Counted from the stretch's first letter, positions 21,318-36,397 are shown. The stretch is 64,000 bases of DNA from Cunninghamia lanceolata (GCA_027924645.1 BSBN01001150.1:1054001-1118000), one strand, 5' to 3'. Translations and numbers: made by a program. The notes: generated by a model not told the origin, from the sequence alone.

Positions 21318-24300
21318 TCTTTTCCATGGATCCTTGGAATTAATCAATTTAACCTAGTTGACAAGTGTTAAGCTTGAAATGGTAGTCTCTGAAAGTGGGT
21401 CTAATGAGTTTATAGCCAAAGTACTATTAGGCATAACTGCATCATGTGGACTATAGAAAGGTGTGAGATGGTGACATACATCTTCCTCACATGCCGTACA
21501 TATTTGATTGGCATGATGAGTCATGTTTAAGTAATCTTGTGCATCATGCCCCATACATTGCTTATTTTGTTAATATTTGGTAATGCACAAGTGAGAAGGA
21601 GTCTTGATGAATGACTTGTCACCACATGTCCTTCTAATTACTATAGAATCATGTGAATTTGCCATTGCCTGACGTACCTAATTCCAACTAGAGAAAATGT
21701 GAGCGAGATAGGTGTAAGCCCCAAAGTTGTCTATAGTGACTAAATCCTTAGATGTGTTATCAAGATAAAGTAGTTCAAGAAAGACTTCGTATTTAAATTT
21801 TGTCTAGAGAAAACTTCACCTTGGATATTTCCAAAGTTAGTCCCAAAGCCAAATGGGTTTGAAATGGAACTAAACTTAGATAATGATCCTTTTTATCCAA
21901 ACACCAATGCATTTAAACCCTTAGACACTTTTAGTTGTGTATAAAATCCTCAACCACCAATGACACACTTCTACTCACATGGACAGACACATACAATAGG
22001 GATAGTAAATAGGCTCGGGGTTAAACCACCCTAGGGATATTGTTTTCAATAAATGCTAGGAAAAGGGTGAAAAAGTGTAGGTGTGGCTTTATGAAAGTGC
22101 ACCCATGTGATTGGGTGGCATGCCGACATATCAAGGCAATGTGCCTATGCAAAATATGTGCCCGTGTGAGTGAAAGTGCACCTACACGGTCGCAATGAGT
22201 GTCTAGGAGGAAAAGCAATGCACCTGCATTTAGTGGTGCGCTTGTGTAGAAGAATGACATGTGTTTGCATGGAAGAGCACCTGGGTTAGAAACGGTGTGC
22301 CTATGTCAAAAAAGGTGCTCTAGAATAGGAAATGGATAGGTTATGTGTATAGGTAATAAATAAAAAGGTTATGGTTATGCTGGTATAATATGTAGAGTAG
22401 TCCTAATTTGATATAGCAATAGGATATTATGCACCAAGGTATAAGGAACTAGGGTGACTTTGTATCCTTTACATGGACTTGGCACTGCAAACAAAAGAAG
22501 TATCATTATACATGCCCAACATAATACAACCTTGTCTAGGAGTGTGAGGAATGAAACATAAAGCATTGAAGTCCAAGTACACAAAAGGTATGAAATGACC
22601 TTAGATGCAAAGGACAACTGGTATGCAAAAAGCTATTCCACTACACACAAGATATGAATATTAGCTAGAGTAATAAGAACATCCAACAAACATACAAAAT
22701 GCTATGCCCCATTCTCTACTAGTCATAACACCCCAAGATATGAATGGATCTAGGTGGTCTTGATGAAGCATGAGAAGGAGATAGAAAAGATAAAAATAAA
22801 AAATAAAAGACTGAATGACGACACAAGTCACACAACCATTATATCTCTTAACAAAAATTTGGATGATGTTTAGATAGGCACCTGATTACAAGAACGATAT
22901 ATCCCTAGATAAGGCTTGATGATGATGTTTGATATCAAATGATGTGACAGTTTATAACATGACTAGTTATTGTTTCAAAATATAGACTAATGCTTGCAAT
23001 TTTTGTTAATGCACGATATATTGCATGGTTGTTGTTTTGTTTGAATGTCAACTATTTTATTATGAAATGGATGAAATATGACAATGTGACATTTATTATG
23101 GACATGGTGTTGAAATAGTTTATTACGAGATATGGTATGGATTAAGGATGACTTGCATTTGTGATTTATTGCTTGGATTTTAGGGAAATTTTTATTTTTT
23201 TGTGTTTTTTGAAATATTTTGATCTTTTTTTGTATTTTTGGAATGTTTTAGGATGAGATGCATGAGACTTAAGATGAAGTCTTACTTCCCAATGTCTTAT
23301 AGAAACTAGGAGAACAATCCAAACAACAACTAGGTGTCAGTAATGTGCCCCCAAGCAATGCGATTTTATTATGGTATGAATGTTGGCTATGTGTGTTGTC
23401 ATTGATGCCAACATATTGGCATACATTGATGTCAACATATTGGCATACATTGATGTCAACATAGCATACATTGATGAGAGAGATTGCTAAGGTTGTTGTG
23501 AAGAATGTCACTGATGTCATGTTCTTGAAGAAGAGAAAGCTCATGATTGGATGTTATATTCTTGAAGAAGAGAAAGTTGATACATTAAGCCTTTGGAAGT
23601 TGGCAACAGTCTCTGTTTCAGAATGAACATCTTTGAAGACTACTTGGGAAATTACTTAGCATTTCCATTAGTTTGTCTTTGGGCATTTGTGGGTTGGAAT
23701 ATAGCTTTATGTAATGGTAAATCTTTCATATTCCATGTTTCATGGTGTTTGACTGGAAGTTTGTTTTGCAAAAGATGGAATGAAGACAGTGTTGATTTTG
23801 TGAAGATGTTTCTAGAATGGCAATGGAAGCTCCACATTCCTCTGATTTGCAAGATATGATCTTGTGGTTCAAGAGTTAAATTAAGTATGATGTCAATATA
23901 CTAAATTCTATGTTTCAGAGTGTTTGCACTTCTGCAGTGAAAGATATAAGTGGCTGAGCTTTGGTTCAGGCTCTGATAGTGTAATGAGATGTTGAAAGGT
24001 GAATGGAAGGCTCCGCATTCCTCTGTTGTAGTAGTTATGGCTATGTGGTTCTGGAGCTATATTCTCTGTTGGAGCAGTTATGGCTATGTGGTTCTGGAAC
24101 TATGTTCTACATACAGTAAAGGTGACAATTGGGTAAGTGCAAGAAGATGGGGGTCCAAAGAGGGGTCTTAAGTGGCCACTTTTTTTCTAAAATCAGGAAA
24201 TGTTGGCCTTGGATGAGAAATTGAGCATAGTTACACTCAAAATTTGGAGATGCAACCAAAACAATGTTTGTAGTGCTCCGAGTCTACTTTCTAAATTACT

Positions 24301-24934
24301 ATTTTTTTTTTGAAAATGGTATAGATTAAGGGGTTCAAAAGAGGGAGCCATAGAAATTGGTGTTGTTTCTGTCAAAAAAATAACATAGCATGTTTTGTGG
24401 CTCCCTCAAAAGGTTAACTTTTTTTTGGTATTTTTAAAATCGCTTTAGTGAGAAATTAGCTAACAACATGTAGTTTATGCCTAATTTTTTTGATAATTTT
24501 TTAATGAATATTTGATTTTTTACTAATTTTTAAAGTGGACACATCCTGAAAAAATAGAATTTTGGCCGTGCTACCCCTATAAATTTTGAAAACTAATTGA
24601 AAATCATTTTTTTTAATATGTGTAGAATGAAGTCTAGTTTCCAAAAATGTATTTTTTTCAAAATTTCAATGAACGGTTAATTTACAATGAAAAAAGACCA
24701 AACACTGGTTTTTGCCCAAAAACATACACACAAACAAACGAAATTAAAGATGAAAGGCTTAAAATTGTCAAAATGTGAAAAAAATTACATCATTAAATAG
24801 CTAAGAGAAAGCCTAACATTACCCAGGTGTTTAATTTGTTCGACTTGAAACACGTACAAATCTGAGGGTTAGCACGAACGAAATTATGCGAAATCCTGTA
24901 GAATATGCAAAAACATGTCTGGACATTGGGAAGG
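21318..24934. other. Anonymous sequence between R2/R3 and R4
   Basis: No coding domain or clear element could be recognised on either strand. Reading frames are short and look accidental. Local repeats exist: 24-bp units at 23401-23470, a TTCTTGAAGAAGAGAAAG pair near 23521 and 23561, and TGGCTATGTGGTTCTGGA twice at about 24038 and 24080. These hint at decayed LTR sequence. The stretch ends at the R4 insertion (GAAGG at 24930-24934). Confidence 0.5.
23401..23470 (+). repeat. 24-bp tandem repeat, about three copies
   Basis: ATTGATGYCAACATATTGGC plus ATAC is repeated at 23401 and 23425, with a shortened copy from 23449. A fourth partial ATTGATG follows. No function is apparent. Confidence 0.8.
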
Positions 24935-25446
24935 TGTAGGCATAAAAATTTGACCACCGATCAAATTATCCTTCAATTATTTTAATTTATCCTTCATTTA
25001 TTCTTTAAACCTCATATGGGATTTAATTAATTAAAATTAATTAAATCTCACCTATTTTATCTGCCTGTAAGTAATAAATTAAACTTGACAAATTTAATTT
25101 ATTATTTACCACAGATTAACCTAAATCAAAAATAAAATCAAAATCAAAACCTGTAAAATACCTACCATTCCGTTCAAAACCCGTTCAACTTCCCATACCA
25201 ACATTTACCCAAACTTTATAAAAATCAAATTCATTTTCATTTATTCCCCCTGGCCAAAATTATACTGGAGAAACTATCATGGAGTTATGCAATTATCTAA
25301 GGAACCACATTTTTAAGCATGTTTGGTAACATTTATTTTATCATATCTTTTGATCTATTTGGTGGTGCATTTGATATAAGTTCATAGGGTTTTGCAACAA
25401 TTTCTTACCTTCCTTCTTTTAATAGAAATTTATATTGCTGCATACA
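24935..25446 (+). repeat. R4 5' LTR (512 bp)
   Basis: Collinear with 59930-60734 once the SINE and its TSD are removed (512 versus 513 bp), with a few percent differences. The short LTR for such a long element and the AT-rich body give no obvious TATA choice. Confidence 0.88.
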
Positions 25447-25561
25447 ATGTTGAACCTAACGTGAACAACCCTTTGATCATTTGTTTGAAAGCATTTGCTT
25501 GAGTTTGTTTTTGCAGGTGTGAGGATTTATTTAAAAACTTTTAGTCTGGTACCACTGGTTT

Positions 25562-28500
25562 TGCAACGCCCCGCCATGAATACCTCAGAGAACATCGCAT
25601 TTATTCTATATGCAACAGGATAAATTTAAAAAAAAAAAAAATTGAAAGAGATAGTAAAGTAACAAAGTAATATTAACGCATCATTTAAACTAATGACTTG
25701 TCCTCTAAGATATCATGGTTGCATTACTTGACAAAACAATTAACATAATCTAACACACATCATGAATTAACATCAGTAACTCATTGTAAACCTAATGCAC
25801 TAAAACAATAAACATTTACATCTACATAACATCATATAAGTATTCATCAGGATCTAGTACATAGTTACAATTTCTCCTGACATATGAATACAACATTACA
25901 TTGTTACATTATCATCTTCTGAATACATATGAATACATACATAATGAATCATCTGATACATAGGCTAGTACATGAGCATAATAACTATCTCCATAAATAG
26001 GTACACGATCTGAATCTACTACAGGAGTTACCACCTTCTTGCACATAGACAAAGGCAAGGAAAAACCAATGGAGATAAAGCACATCCACTCGACCATGTG
26101 GAACCCTAAGGTCCACCCCCCATGCTAGGAGATAACATAAGGTCCCAACACATCATACAGTCAGGTAGACAATTGCCTAACAGGAACAAAGACCAAACAA
26201 GACTCCATTACAACACATGACAACACCACAAGCAACTCAAAATCACTTCCAGAGGCAACACACGACAAATGGGGAGAGTACAACTAGGGAATGCTAGGCT
26301 ACAGTAGGAAGAGTGTCATCGCATGGTCTTGACATGGGTTATCCTGACAGCCTCTCACTAGGCACCGGCCCCATAGGGTGATACATGCGGAATTAACCTT
26401 CCTTTCGTGAGGACAAGGAAGTTGATCTTGCCAACCAGGCCTTCTCTACCCATCCTTAGTCTAAACGAGCACTACAGGCATGGGAGAGGAAATCCAATTA
26501 TCTTGTTAATGTGTAATTTACCCTTTTCCCCCCAGTTCATTTTTAGGTTTTCACTTAATTAACAACTTTCAATGGGTTATCCTGACAGCCACTTTGGGCG
26601 TCGGCCCCACATTGAAAGCCACTCCCCTACCTGCATCTAGAAACCCTAACCATCAAGCAAGACAATCACTATCATACTGATAAGTATATATAAACAATGC
26701 AAGACATTTACCTTCTTGCATACAAAACATAATCACAATGACCAACCTGTACATCATTGTCCCAAATCTTTCAATTAACCAATCGCAATAACCATAACAA
26801 CACATATCCAGAGCAAGGTATGGGTCATCTTGCTCACAGATCTCAACCATGAACAAAAGAGTTTCTCATTACCAATACCAAGATCTCCCCATTTCAATAC
26901 TACACACAAACTCGACGTCAACACTTACGTGAAGAAGATTTAATCCCATCATAATATATTCACAACACAGTATGTACATCATCTCACATTATTGTTTACC
27001 AAGACCCACATACATAGACAAAAGACATCATGTTCTTACAACATCTTCATTTCAAGACACCTATGAATAGAATACATGCCATCGAATCATAATACCTTAT
27101 GCCTCTGGAACCTAAACTTGACAATTTACACATAGACCAACTCACATGAAAATTTTGCTTGCAATAAGCAATTTCAACTAATCAACTCATTGACAACATA
27201 AATTCTTCTTACTAGAGCAATTCTATTTAATCAAATTAGCGACTGGATTCAAGTTATATCTCCACCAAGAATTTCATAAAACCTAGGTCTAGTTTAATTA
27301 ATATTAATTCTATCTATTATATTAATCACTCATCAATTACATATAACCGTCAAGCTAACCAATGCATAGATAATATTAATTACAAATACTTATAACTTAA
27401 ATGCTAATTACAACATTTATAATCCAAACCCATATATCATATTTCTACTAACAAAACCATTATAATAGAATCAATGCCATATTATAGTAAATATGCGATC
27501 ATATCGATTAGTTTAATAAACATTCGTATTAAACTATAACAACTACGTTTCTTTTGTTTCATAAGTTAATATCTATATCATATATATATACTCCAACAAA
27601 CTCATCTACTAAATCATGGATCTTAACTATGCATGGATTCATATTTAATTTATAATTAATAATTGATACCTATACAAATATCCATATGACATAAATGTTT
27701 ATATACATGTTCCTGCACTTGTGTGGGTTATTCCTATCCTCAAGGTAAGATTTGGTCAATCAACCTTCAAATTTTGGACGGTTTATAAACAACACCACTT
27801 TGCCTTTGAGTAGCAGCCACACCATTTCCATTTCTTCAAGCGACGACTTCATAGACCACCACACCCAATTTGAAACACCTTTGTTATACATGGCTGGAGT
27901 CTCACTTAGAGGATGGAGTTTGACAGACTTAAGGAGTATGCACACCGAATTAAATGGGTTATCTAGATTTGGATTATGGTCGATCAAGAATACTGTGAAG
28001 ATTTGAACAACCAAAGAACAAGACACCCAAAATATAAATTGACTAAATGAAGAGCTAATAAGATGTTTAATACAATCTACTATAAGAATTGGATCCTGAA
28101 GAATCTATGCAAAAATGGACAGTTTTATATGATCCAAAGTCCATATTTATTTGAGACCTTAATGCACATAAGAAAATCATTTCCATCTAGATCTAATAGA
28201 AGGCAGAAGTAAGGAATACTCTAATGGACAAGGTACTTGAACTATTTGACAAGGTTCAAAGATACTTACGTACACAAAGAACATCATTAGTTTATCTATT
28301 AGAGGATATGAACAAACTAACAGATCCTTAGCAAGATGACTTCGTAACCCCTTTTAAAAATAGATAAAAACCATCGTTTCTAAGATCCAACACCAACATT
28401 TAGCAATTATAAGATTATATAGAAATCTTAATACTAATATATAGATAACATATGATTATATGCAAACCTTAATGCCAATATATATATGGCAATTACTATC

Positions 28501-30468
28501 TTATAATTATAGGAAGATCTAATGTAAAAATCAAAAATATAATTCATGTTATGATGATCTAGGTTTATGACATGCAAATAAGGCAACAAATATGCTTCTT
28601 TCAAGATTTACATTGAATGTTTGCTTTTCCAATTTCACAAGCAACAACCCTTAGAAAAACAACCTTTACATTTAATAAATAAAGGATACATATAATATTT
28701 AGAACATACAATATTTACATTTAACCAATAAAGAAAAACATATAATATTTATATTTAATCAATAAAGAAAAACATATAAAATTTACATTTAATCAATAAA
28801 GAAAAACATATAATATTTATATTTAATTAATAAAGAAAACATGGTACCTCAATCGCAATATCCCACTAATGGTAGAATCCTCGAATGAAAATCATAAAAT
28901 GAGCAAGTCACCCCCACTCCATGAAGAGTTTTTAAAGAGAAGGAAATAGTAACTTCCTACCCAAAACTAACTCAACCACCCACCTTCCCATTTTCGTCAC
29001 TTTTGTAAGTGGGGCTTAAAGGAGGGTCTAAAAACCTTTTAAAATATTATAAATGACAAAAATAAACTTCTTACCTATGCACCTTGGACATAAAGACAAT
29101 TTTCCAAACATAAAATACAACTTAGACCTCTTAAAAACACTTAAAAATTATTTTAGAAGTTAGAAGGTTAAATCCCACACAAGAACATAACCATTTTATC
29201 ACATAAAACTAAAAATAATATTTCTTAACATCATGGCCAATAGACCTTAGGGCCCCATGCCTAGGTCAGACATCACACAGAAAGACATAAAGTGGCTAAA
29301 TGACCACCATCCCATCATCCATTGACATAATAATTCTACATGTACACTCAACAAGAAGTGTTAGTACAATATATAGCCAAAATATATCCATCATAAATAA
29401 CATATTATCACAAATCCATTAGTAACCATAGTGTAACACTAAATCAATATACTCTTGATCCAATTGTTAGGCTTCGTCAATTGGATGATAGGACTGTCTC
29501 CTCTCTACTCTAGGGTCTGGTTAGTGCGTTTACTAGTGTTCAGTGACCTTCCCTTAATTAAATCAATTTAATAGTAGTAATAAAATAATTCATATTCAAA
29601 CAACTTTAAATAATTATTTGAATTAGGTAATTATCAATTACTAATTTAATCTTATTAAATATTAATAATAATAATAAGAATATTATATGACCTTATTAAA
29701 TATTAAAGTGGGTCAAATATTAGTATGACTATATAATGAAATATAGGCATACAACATAACCCACTGAGGAGGACAGCCGTTAAAAGCCAAATCAAACATG
29801 TTCACAAGCCAGGGCCAAACACGCACTTAACCAACAAGCTCCATCAAATATCAATCAGTTGCAAGACCTAACATACTGACAGGTTGAACTAGACATGTCA
29901 TGCATCCTGATCGAGGATGATGACTTGAGATGTGGGACCTTAAGTTATCTCTGGAACAACTTATCCATTGGGTTTAGGGCACGCTCAGACTTGTTAGTTC
30001 AGGTGGAGTCGATGCAGATACCTACATCCTGCAACAAATGACATAGTCAAGCATGTATAGATGCATATAAGCTGACACTAGGTGAAAAAGGAATCACAAC
30101 ATCGGAGGGCACTCGCAAGAGAGTGATGCGACATCATCCTTTCCACATCGTATCAATCTAGATTAGATAGCACATAATCATAACCAAATCGAATCTACCT
30201 CATTATCTGAACAGAACATACATTGAACGTATAGGTGCATGAAATTGAATAATTCTCAGAAGTACCACCATAACAAATAAATCTAACAGAATCAGTCCAT
30301 GAGATCCATTCTAACATATAGCAATTGTAGTAAGATCGGCATCTTAATCATAGGAATGCAAAACAATGTCAAAGCCTTACCTTAATTATTCCCGTTATTT
30401 TACCTTCATATTCATGCGCCTTGATCAGTTCACCTGTACATCCAAGGTGGGAATGGAGGGGCACTACA
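25562..30468 (-). mobile_element. R5: LTR-bounded non-coding insertion in the R4 leader
   Basis: A 5-bp TSD GGTTT (25557-25561 and 30469-30473) brackets 4.9 kb starting TGCAACGCCCCGCC and ending GGAGGGGCACTACA; the ends are imperfect inverted repeats of each other. On the minus strand the start is TGTAGTGCCCCTCC, like R1. No retroelement protein, primer site or internal LTR pair was found. A block at 26315-26420 (minus strand) matches part of the R1 interior. It may be a solo LTR or an R1-like non-autonomous element; I could not decide. Confidence 0.75.
26315..26615 (-). repeat. GGGGCC...GGATAACCCA motif pair shared with R1
   Basis: On the minus strand, GGATAACCCATG (about 26346-26335) and GGATAACCCATTG (about 26583-26571) each follow a GGGGCCG-rich stretch. 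The first block also shares CTTGTCCTCACGAAAGG and CATGCGATGACA with R1 at 6032-6130. Confidence 0.7.
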
Positions 30469-30473
30469 GGTTT

Positions 30474-33400
30474 GGATCCATACATATGTTTTACTATTAA
30501 GTTTCATAAATGTGATTCAAGGTTTATTGGATTTGCCAGTCTTTGTGCAGTTGCTTTTATTCATAAGTTTGAAGTTTATTGTGTAGAGACTTTTGATTGT
30601 TAGCTTTAACCCTAACCGTTTTATACTAAGCAAAAATAAATATTTTCATAACACATTCAAGCTGTGACTGTTTCCTGGTAAGTTTTTTTTATTACTTTCC
30701 CAAAAACGCCTCTGAGTGCTGTCGTCAATTTCATAAATGTTTATCTTTTGATTTCCGTAATTTTTATACATAGTGAACATGCTATTTTGGAGCAATTTAT
30801 TTGCCATGAATCTACCAATAGAGCTATGAAGAGCATAATACATACATAGAGGCTCTAATATAAAAAATAGCTATAGAATATCTCTCATAGACCAATTTTT
30901 GTCTCAAAACACAGTCCATACTATTTCAATTGAGCGCTCTTAAAGGTGTGTTGATAAAGTTACTTTGATATTCATGTTTATATCATTAAGAGAGTCACTG
31001 TGCAAATTGATTTATCCAACTAGCAAGTGATAGGTAAGAAAGTAGAAAGAATTGGGAAATAAAGAAAATCGATGCATCTATCAGCATATTCCAGAAAATT
31101 GATGCATCTGCCAAAAAACTTTTATAAACTCATCGATTGTTGCTATCAACGCATTCCTTAAAGCCTCCTTTTGAAATTGTCTATGCTAATAGTTAATTTA
31201 TTTCATGCCTTGTATGAAATTCACGCCTGGAAATTTCTCTAAAACTCATTGGCTATTTTTATTAGCATTTTCCTTGTAAGAATTAGTTGTAAACAATTGT
31301 TTTTATTAGCGTTTTATGATGATATGAATAGTTGAATGTAACTAAACAGGAAAGTCATGCATTATTGTCCACATTGAAGACTCATGCTCTCACAGTTAAA
31401 AGTTGAATCTAAGGATTGTTTTTAGACCATCCAACATGATCTTGGGTTCAAACATTGACATTGGATTGCTTAATTGCAACATTTATTTCCAAATTTTGTG
31501 ATATGCATAAGAAATGTTTATAACAATTAATAAATCCTTAATGATTAGTTGTTGTTTTACATAGTAAACTTCCAAGACATCTTTATTTGCCAAAGAAAGC
31601 TATAATAGAAGACTTAGCCACCAGTCTTTTAAACCATTTGTATGTGACCAATCTGTCACGAACAGCCAGAGACAAATTTTAACCGCCAAAGTGCCCACTT
31701 TTAGCCATAGGAGGCTGATTTAGTCAAATACGCCTAACTTTTTCATTTTGCATTAGATTTTCACATTTTTGGAGGCGTCAGAAAGGGGATTTGGAGAGCT
31801 TCATAGTAGTACAATCCATTTTCTCAAAAACTTGTCTCAGATTTTCTAGTATAACCATTTGAAATTCAGTCATTTTAAAGCATCAAATATTTTTCATTTT
31901 GCATTTAATGTTTTGTGTGGTTTTTGTAGGTTCATTTGTCTTGTTCTAACGTTTTCATTGCAACTTTATGCCTGTCAAAGACTATTTTGCAAACTACTAA
32001 TCAGTGTGTTGCAGGTTTGATTGTTAGAGAATCTAATCTTGAAACAACGTGTCTTATTTTTATAAATTAGATCACATCATAAGCAAGGGTTAAAATTAAC
32101 AAGCGTTTGCCATGTCTTGTGGTTTGCATTTTAGTCATTGAATGCGTATGCTCTTCTCTTGCACCACTCGACAATCTTGAGAATCAAAAGCATTCCTTTG
32201 ACATTTTGTATAACCACCCACACATTGGGATTTGTAATTAAAATGAACCCTATGTGAGTGTGAGGCAAAGTCGTTGTGTATGCTCTCTCCTTGCGCTTCG
32301 TGAGATCTGGGAGATCAGAAACAACGTGCTTCCTTACTTTTGTTACCCTTTAGAGTGGGCCTGCTCTTGAGACACATCTGAAAGGAGAACTCACTTGCAA
32401 CCCCAAGCGGGACTTTCGTCCGACCCACTATATAAATTGAGGACAAGGCAAAAGCCAAGTCTAACCGGTATAAGCACTTACCATATGGTGCTAACTCAAA
32501 AGGAGGCATACCTTTATGTATATTAAACTCCTAGTAGGGTTAGTTAGAGCCTTAAGTGGCTTGCTAGATGCTCATGGGGTCAAAAACCCTCTATTTGTTG
32601 ACGCAGAAGGGTAACCTTTGAAGCTGCCTCAATTCTTGCGGTTCTTAGCCGAGATAGCAGGGACAATCCTAAGGTTTGGTGGGGGGACGAGCCTTGGGAA
32701 ACTTGGAACTTGGTATGCATGAGAAGTGAGTACCATGGAGGGGAGCTGGTGCTACCAAGATCCTGGAGCTATCCGCTTTGAATAAGTGCAGCTAGGGGAT
32801 TCAACAACTATTGTCCTTTCCTAGCCTAGGATCATGGATGTTTACAAGTGTTTGTAAAACATCAAGATATCATCAAAAACAACCAATCTGATTGTCGTGT
32901 GTCTTATATGATTGATGCATGTGCTTGCCTGATCATCACCCTTAGACATTCTTTCCATCCATTCATTTCAAATCATCATATTGCGTACTCTAATCACCAC
33001 TACAACGTGTCTCCTATATCATTAACTTGGCCTTCAGAATTGGGAACCTATCATCCTTCCATGTCATATCCCAAGTGTAACCTTGTCATTTTGAATTCTA
33101 CGAAGCTCTTTCAATTGGCCATTCATCCAAATCCATTCACTCCCAAAACCTATCTTATCGACCATATATCAACATCCAAATCTTCAAGAGACTAAGACTT
33201 TTTCTAATCAATCCCATGTCAATCCATTTGATTAAGACGCCCTAACCATTATTAAGTTAGTTTATCCTTTCCATCTTATCTTCTCTACTCAAAGCCCTGA
33301 CTTCCCTTGAGTAGAGATGACATCTTAATCTCCTTTCTTCCTTAGGCATATCGTAACCCTAAGTGTTTTAAAGGAGCCCTTTATCCGTATCCAATCCCAA

Positions 33401-33776
33401 GGTCCATTTGGTCTCTTTGAATCATCATTTTGACTCTATTTTATCCTAAATCAAACAATCCATATCCACATCTTGATCCATATCATTTATCCCCTCTTTT
33501 TGGAGTCCTTCATATCATCCAAAACTAGCCGTCCTCAACCAATTGACCAATCTTTTAAGATCTTTTTACCATTCCAAATTCTCATCTATTTTCATGGTTA
33601 CTACCTATGCCCAAGCCAAGAAAAACAATATGGAGATCACTCCTTAAAAATGGCAACCTCAATCCTTAGGATTCCTTGAAGAAGAGCCCAATCATGATCA
33701 AATCAATACCTCTCAACAAAATCCTAGTTCATCATCATATTTTCATAATGATCCACTTGGAGACCTTTCAACTTGT
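30474..33776 (+). other. R4 5' leader, non-coding
   Basis: This is the sequence between the R5 site and the first Gag-like reading. It contains no recognisable protein domain. Frames open at 32848-33195 and 33473-33861 are Ser/Pro/His-rich and may be the eroded start of gag, but cannot be aligned by eye. Long leaders are usual in this lineage. Confidence 0.5.
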
Positions 33777-36396
33777 GTGGACATCCAAGATAACATATCA
33801 GACCAACCAGGTACCCCCAAAACCCCTAGATCCACACATGATTATACTAAAACGAATCTAGTTGCACTTCAACTCCAACAAGATCCTGAAACCTTACAAC
33901 TTGTTCATCCCTCCATGGATCATGATCCTGATTATTATATGCAATATCTTTATGATTGTGGAGCTAGAGTCCTTAACGATATTTATGAGAGAGAAAAAGC
34001 ATGAAGAAAAGTAGAAAAAGCTAAGGCCAAAGCTCAAACTAATTCCTCTCTCCATCAATCACTTTCAACACCTATGTCAAACATTTCCCAGTCTATCTCA
34101 TCATCATAGAATTTTACCTTAGGGATGCCTCAAGATACATCTACAATCCAACCCCTTTCTTTCCATCAACCACCTTCAATGTCTATGTCAAACATCTGCC
34201 AATCTATCTCATCGCATACTTACACATTGGGGATGCCTCCAGATTATTCTACTCCCATGATCCAACCCATCTAGTCATCACTTGCACCTTCATCATTTCC
34301 TTCATTAGGGTCATCACTTACACCCCTGTCAATTCCACCATTAGGAATATCACAATCTGTCCCCGTGATCTAACCTATTCAGTCATCACTTGCACCTTCA
34401 CCACTTCCTTCATTAGGGTCATCTCTTACAACCCCTTCCATTCCACCATTAGGGATGTCACAGTCTATCCCTATATCTTCCATATCAAAAACCTCCAAAA
34501 TTCCCTCATCTCGATTGATCCTGAATACAACTCATGTTTCCATACCTCAAACTTCTACTATCCATGTCCATCACATCAACACTCAACCAACCCAAGTATC
34601 TACTTCCATACCCTCAACCTCACAAAACTATAACCCTACCAATGCCTCATCCTCAAAACCCATTGATCCCCAAGTCCTTCAGCTACAACAACAACTCGCC
34701 CAATCACAACAACAACTCGCCCAATCACAACAACTTGCCCAATCACTACAACAAAATTTGAGACTTCAATTAGCCCAACAATCCCAATTATCGTCACAAC
34801 ATTAAAATCACCCACAAACACCACCCCAAACACAATTACACAATCAATCAACATTCCACCCATTCAAGATGAAATCAAACGAATCATAGATAATCGGATT
34901 GGTGTTCAACAAAAGAAATACTCATTTGAAGAACTATACCCTGATCCATTTGACAAATCTTTAATCATGGTACATTTTCCTGACAATCTCAAAATACCAA
35001 AATTTGACAAATACAAAGGAAAAGGTGACCCTAGAGATCATATTCGTGAATTATGTATTGCATGCATGGAATTTTGACACGAACCTACATACTTATTGAG
35101 ACTTTTTCCTAAAATTTTGGCTAGGTCAGCCCTTTAATGGTTCTCACGCCTCCCAGGAAACATCAAATCATTTGAACAACTAGCAGAGGAATTTGTCAAG
35201 AATTTTTCCTACAATATAGAACAAGACACCTCCATGCAAGATCTTTATAACACCAAACAAAAAGGAGGGGAAACCCTTGTCTCTTTCCTACAAAGATGGA
35301 GGCATATTGTTAGTCGACTTCCTTGCCATATTCCTGAGAAACAACTTGTTCCAATTTTTGTACAAAATCTTAATCTAGAGATAGCTTTTCACTTACAAGT
35401 ACAATGCTCTGATTCATTTGAGGAAATCATGACAAAAGGCAAGATGATATAAATGGCCCTTATCAACAAATCTCTCATTAAAATTTACAAAGAAAATAAC
35501 AATCACGATTCTAACAACCAAAACAATGATAAATCCCGATTTTGGAATTGAAATAAGAACGTTGTGAATGATGGAATCACTAATACACAACATGTCCAAA
35601 ATGTACAAAACAAACCATTTGTCCTCAGTTCTGTATCCATTCATAATACACCTCGAGATCATCCACCAAATATACAGAAGAAATTTACTCTTCCAGGACT
35701 GAGACCACCATGCAAATTTTTAGACTTAGTAGAACCTCTTGAATTAGTATTTCAGAAACTTAAACAGGCAAACATGATTGAACTTCCTAAAATTGGTAAA
35801 CCTTATGATGAAAGTCGACCAAAACCCCATTGGTTTCAAGAAGATCAATATTGTGAATACCATCGTGTCAATGGCCATGCCACTAATTCATGTATGAGAC
35901 TAAAGCATTATGTCCAAGATCTAATTGATCAAGGAGAGATAAACATTGATCAAATACCTCATGAGTCTCCCAATGAGAAGCTCAAAGCCTACCAAGAACC
36001 ATTTCCTCCACATGGGCAAAAAAATAACAGAGCCAATCATGTCAATAGTACCTCACACCATGAAGTCCATTATGACTATAGAAAACACAACTTAGTTAGC
36101 TGTATCAAAGCTTCATATCCTCATGTCAATGTTATAACTATTAGAGGTAGAGCTCCCGAGTGTGATGTCACTACACAGAGAGGCTGTATCACTGTTCAAG
36201 GAAATCCTCCTCCACCTAATCCCATAAGACCTCCTATTTCATCCCATAATCCCACAAGACCTCCTATTTCATCTGATAATGCCCAGATCTCAATCCTAGA
36301 GCTTTTAAGAATGTCCCCTCAACACAAATAGATCTTGGATAGAGCCCTTGTAGAATCTCAAGTACTAGGTGATATTGATGTAGATCAATTCTAGGC
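33777..36396 (+). pseudogene. R4 Gag
   Basis: The N-terminal part (33777-34805) is Pro/Ser/Gln-rich, with a DNA-level tandem repeat near 34270-34470 (SLAPS..PSLGSSLT..IPPLG twice) and a Gln tract (about 34675-34800). After a frameshift, 34866-36331 reads the capsid core (LKIPKFDKYKGKGDPRDHI, WF.RLPGNIKSFEQLAEEFV) and the Tat-type zinc-binding motif CEYHRVNGHATNSCMRLKHY (about 35850-35910) followed by VQDLIDQGEI. The frame holds from 34866 onward with in-frame stops near 35076, 35136, 35450, 35549, 36329 and 36393. These look like single C-to-T or G-to-A changes, so decay was by point mutation. Confidence 0.82.
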
Positions 36397-36397
36397 T

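Noticed and set aside
25447..25475. A tRNA primer site directly after the R4 5' LTR
   Set aside because: ATGTTGAACCTAACGTGAAC matches no primer tRNA well enough; a partial resemblance to a Lys-type site is too weak.
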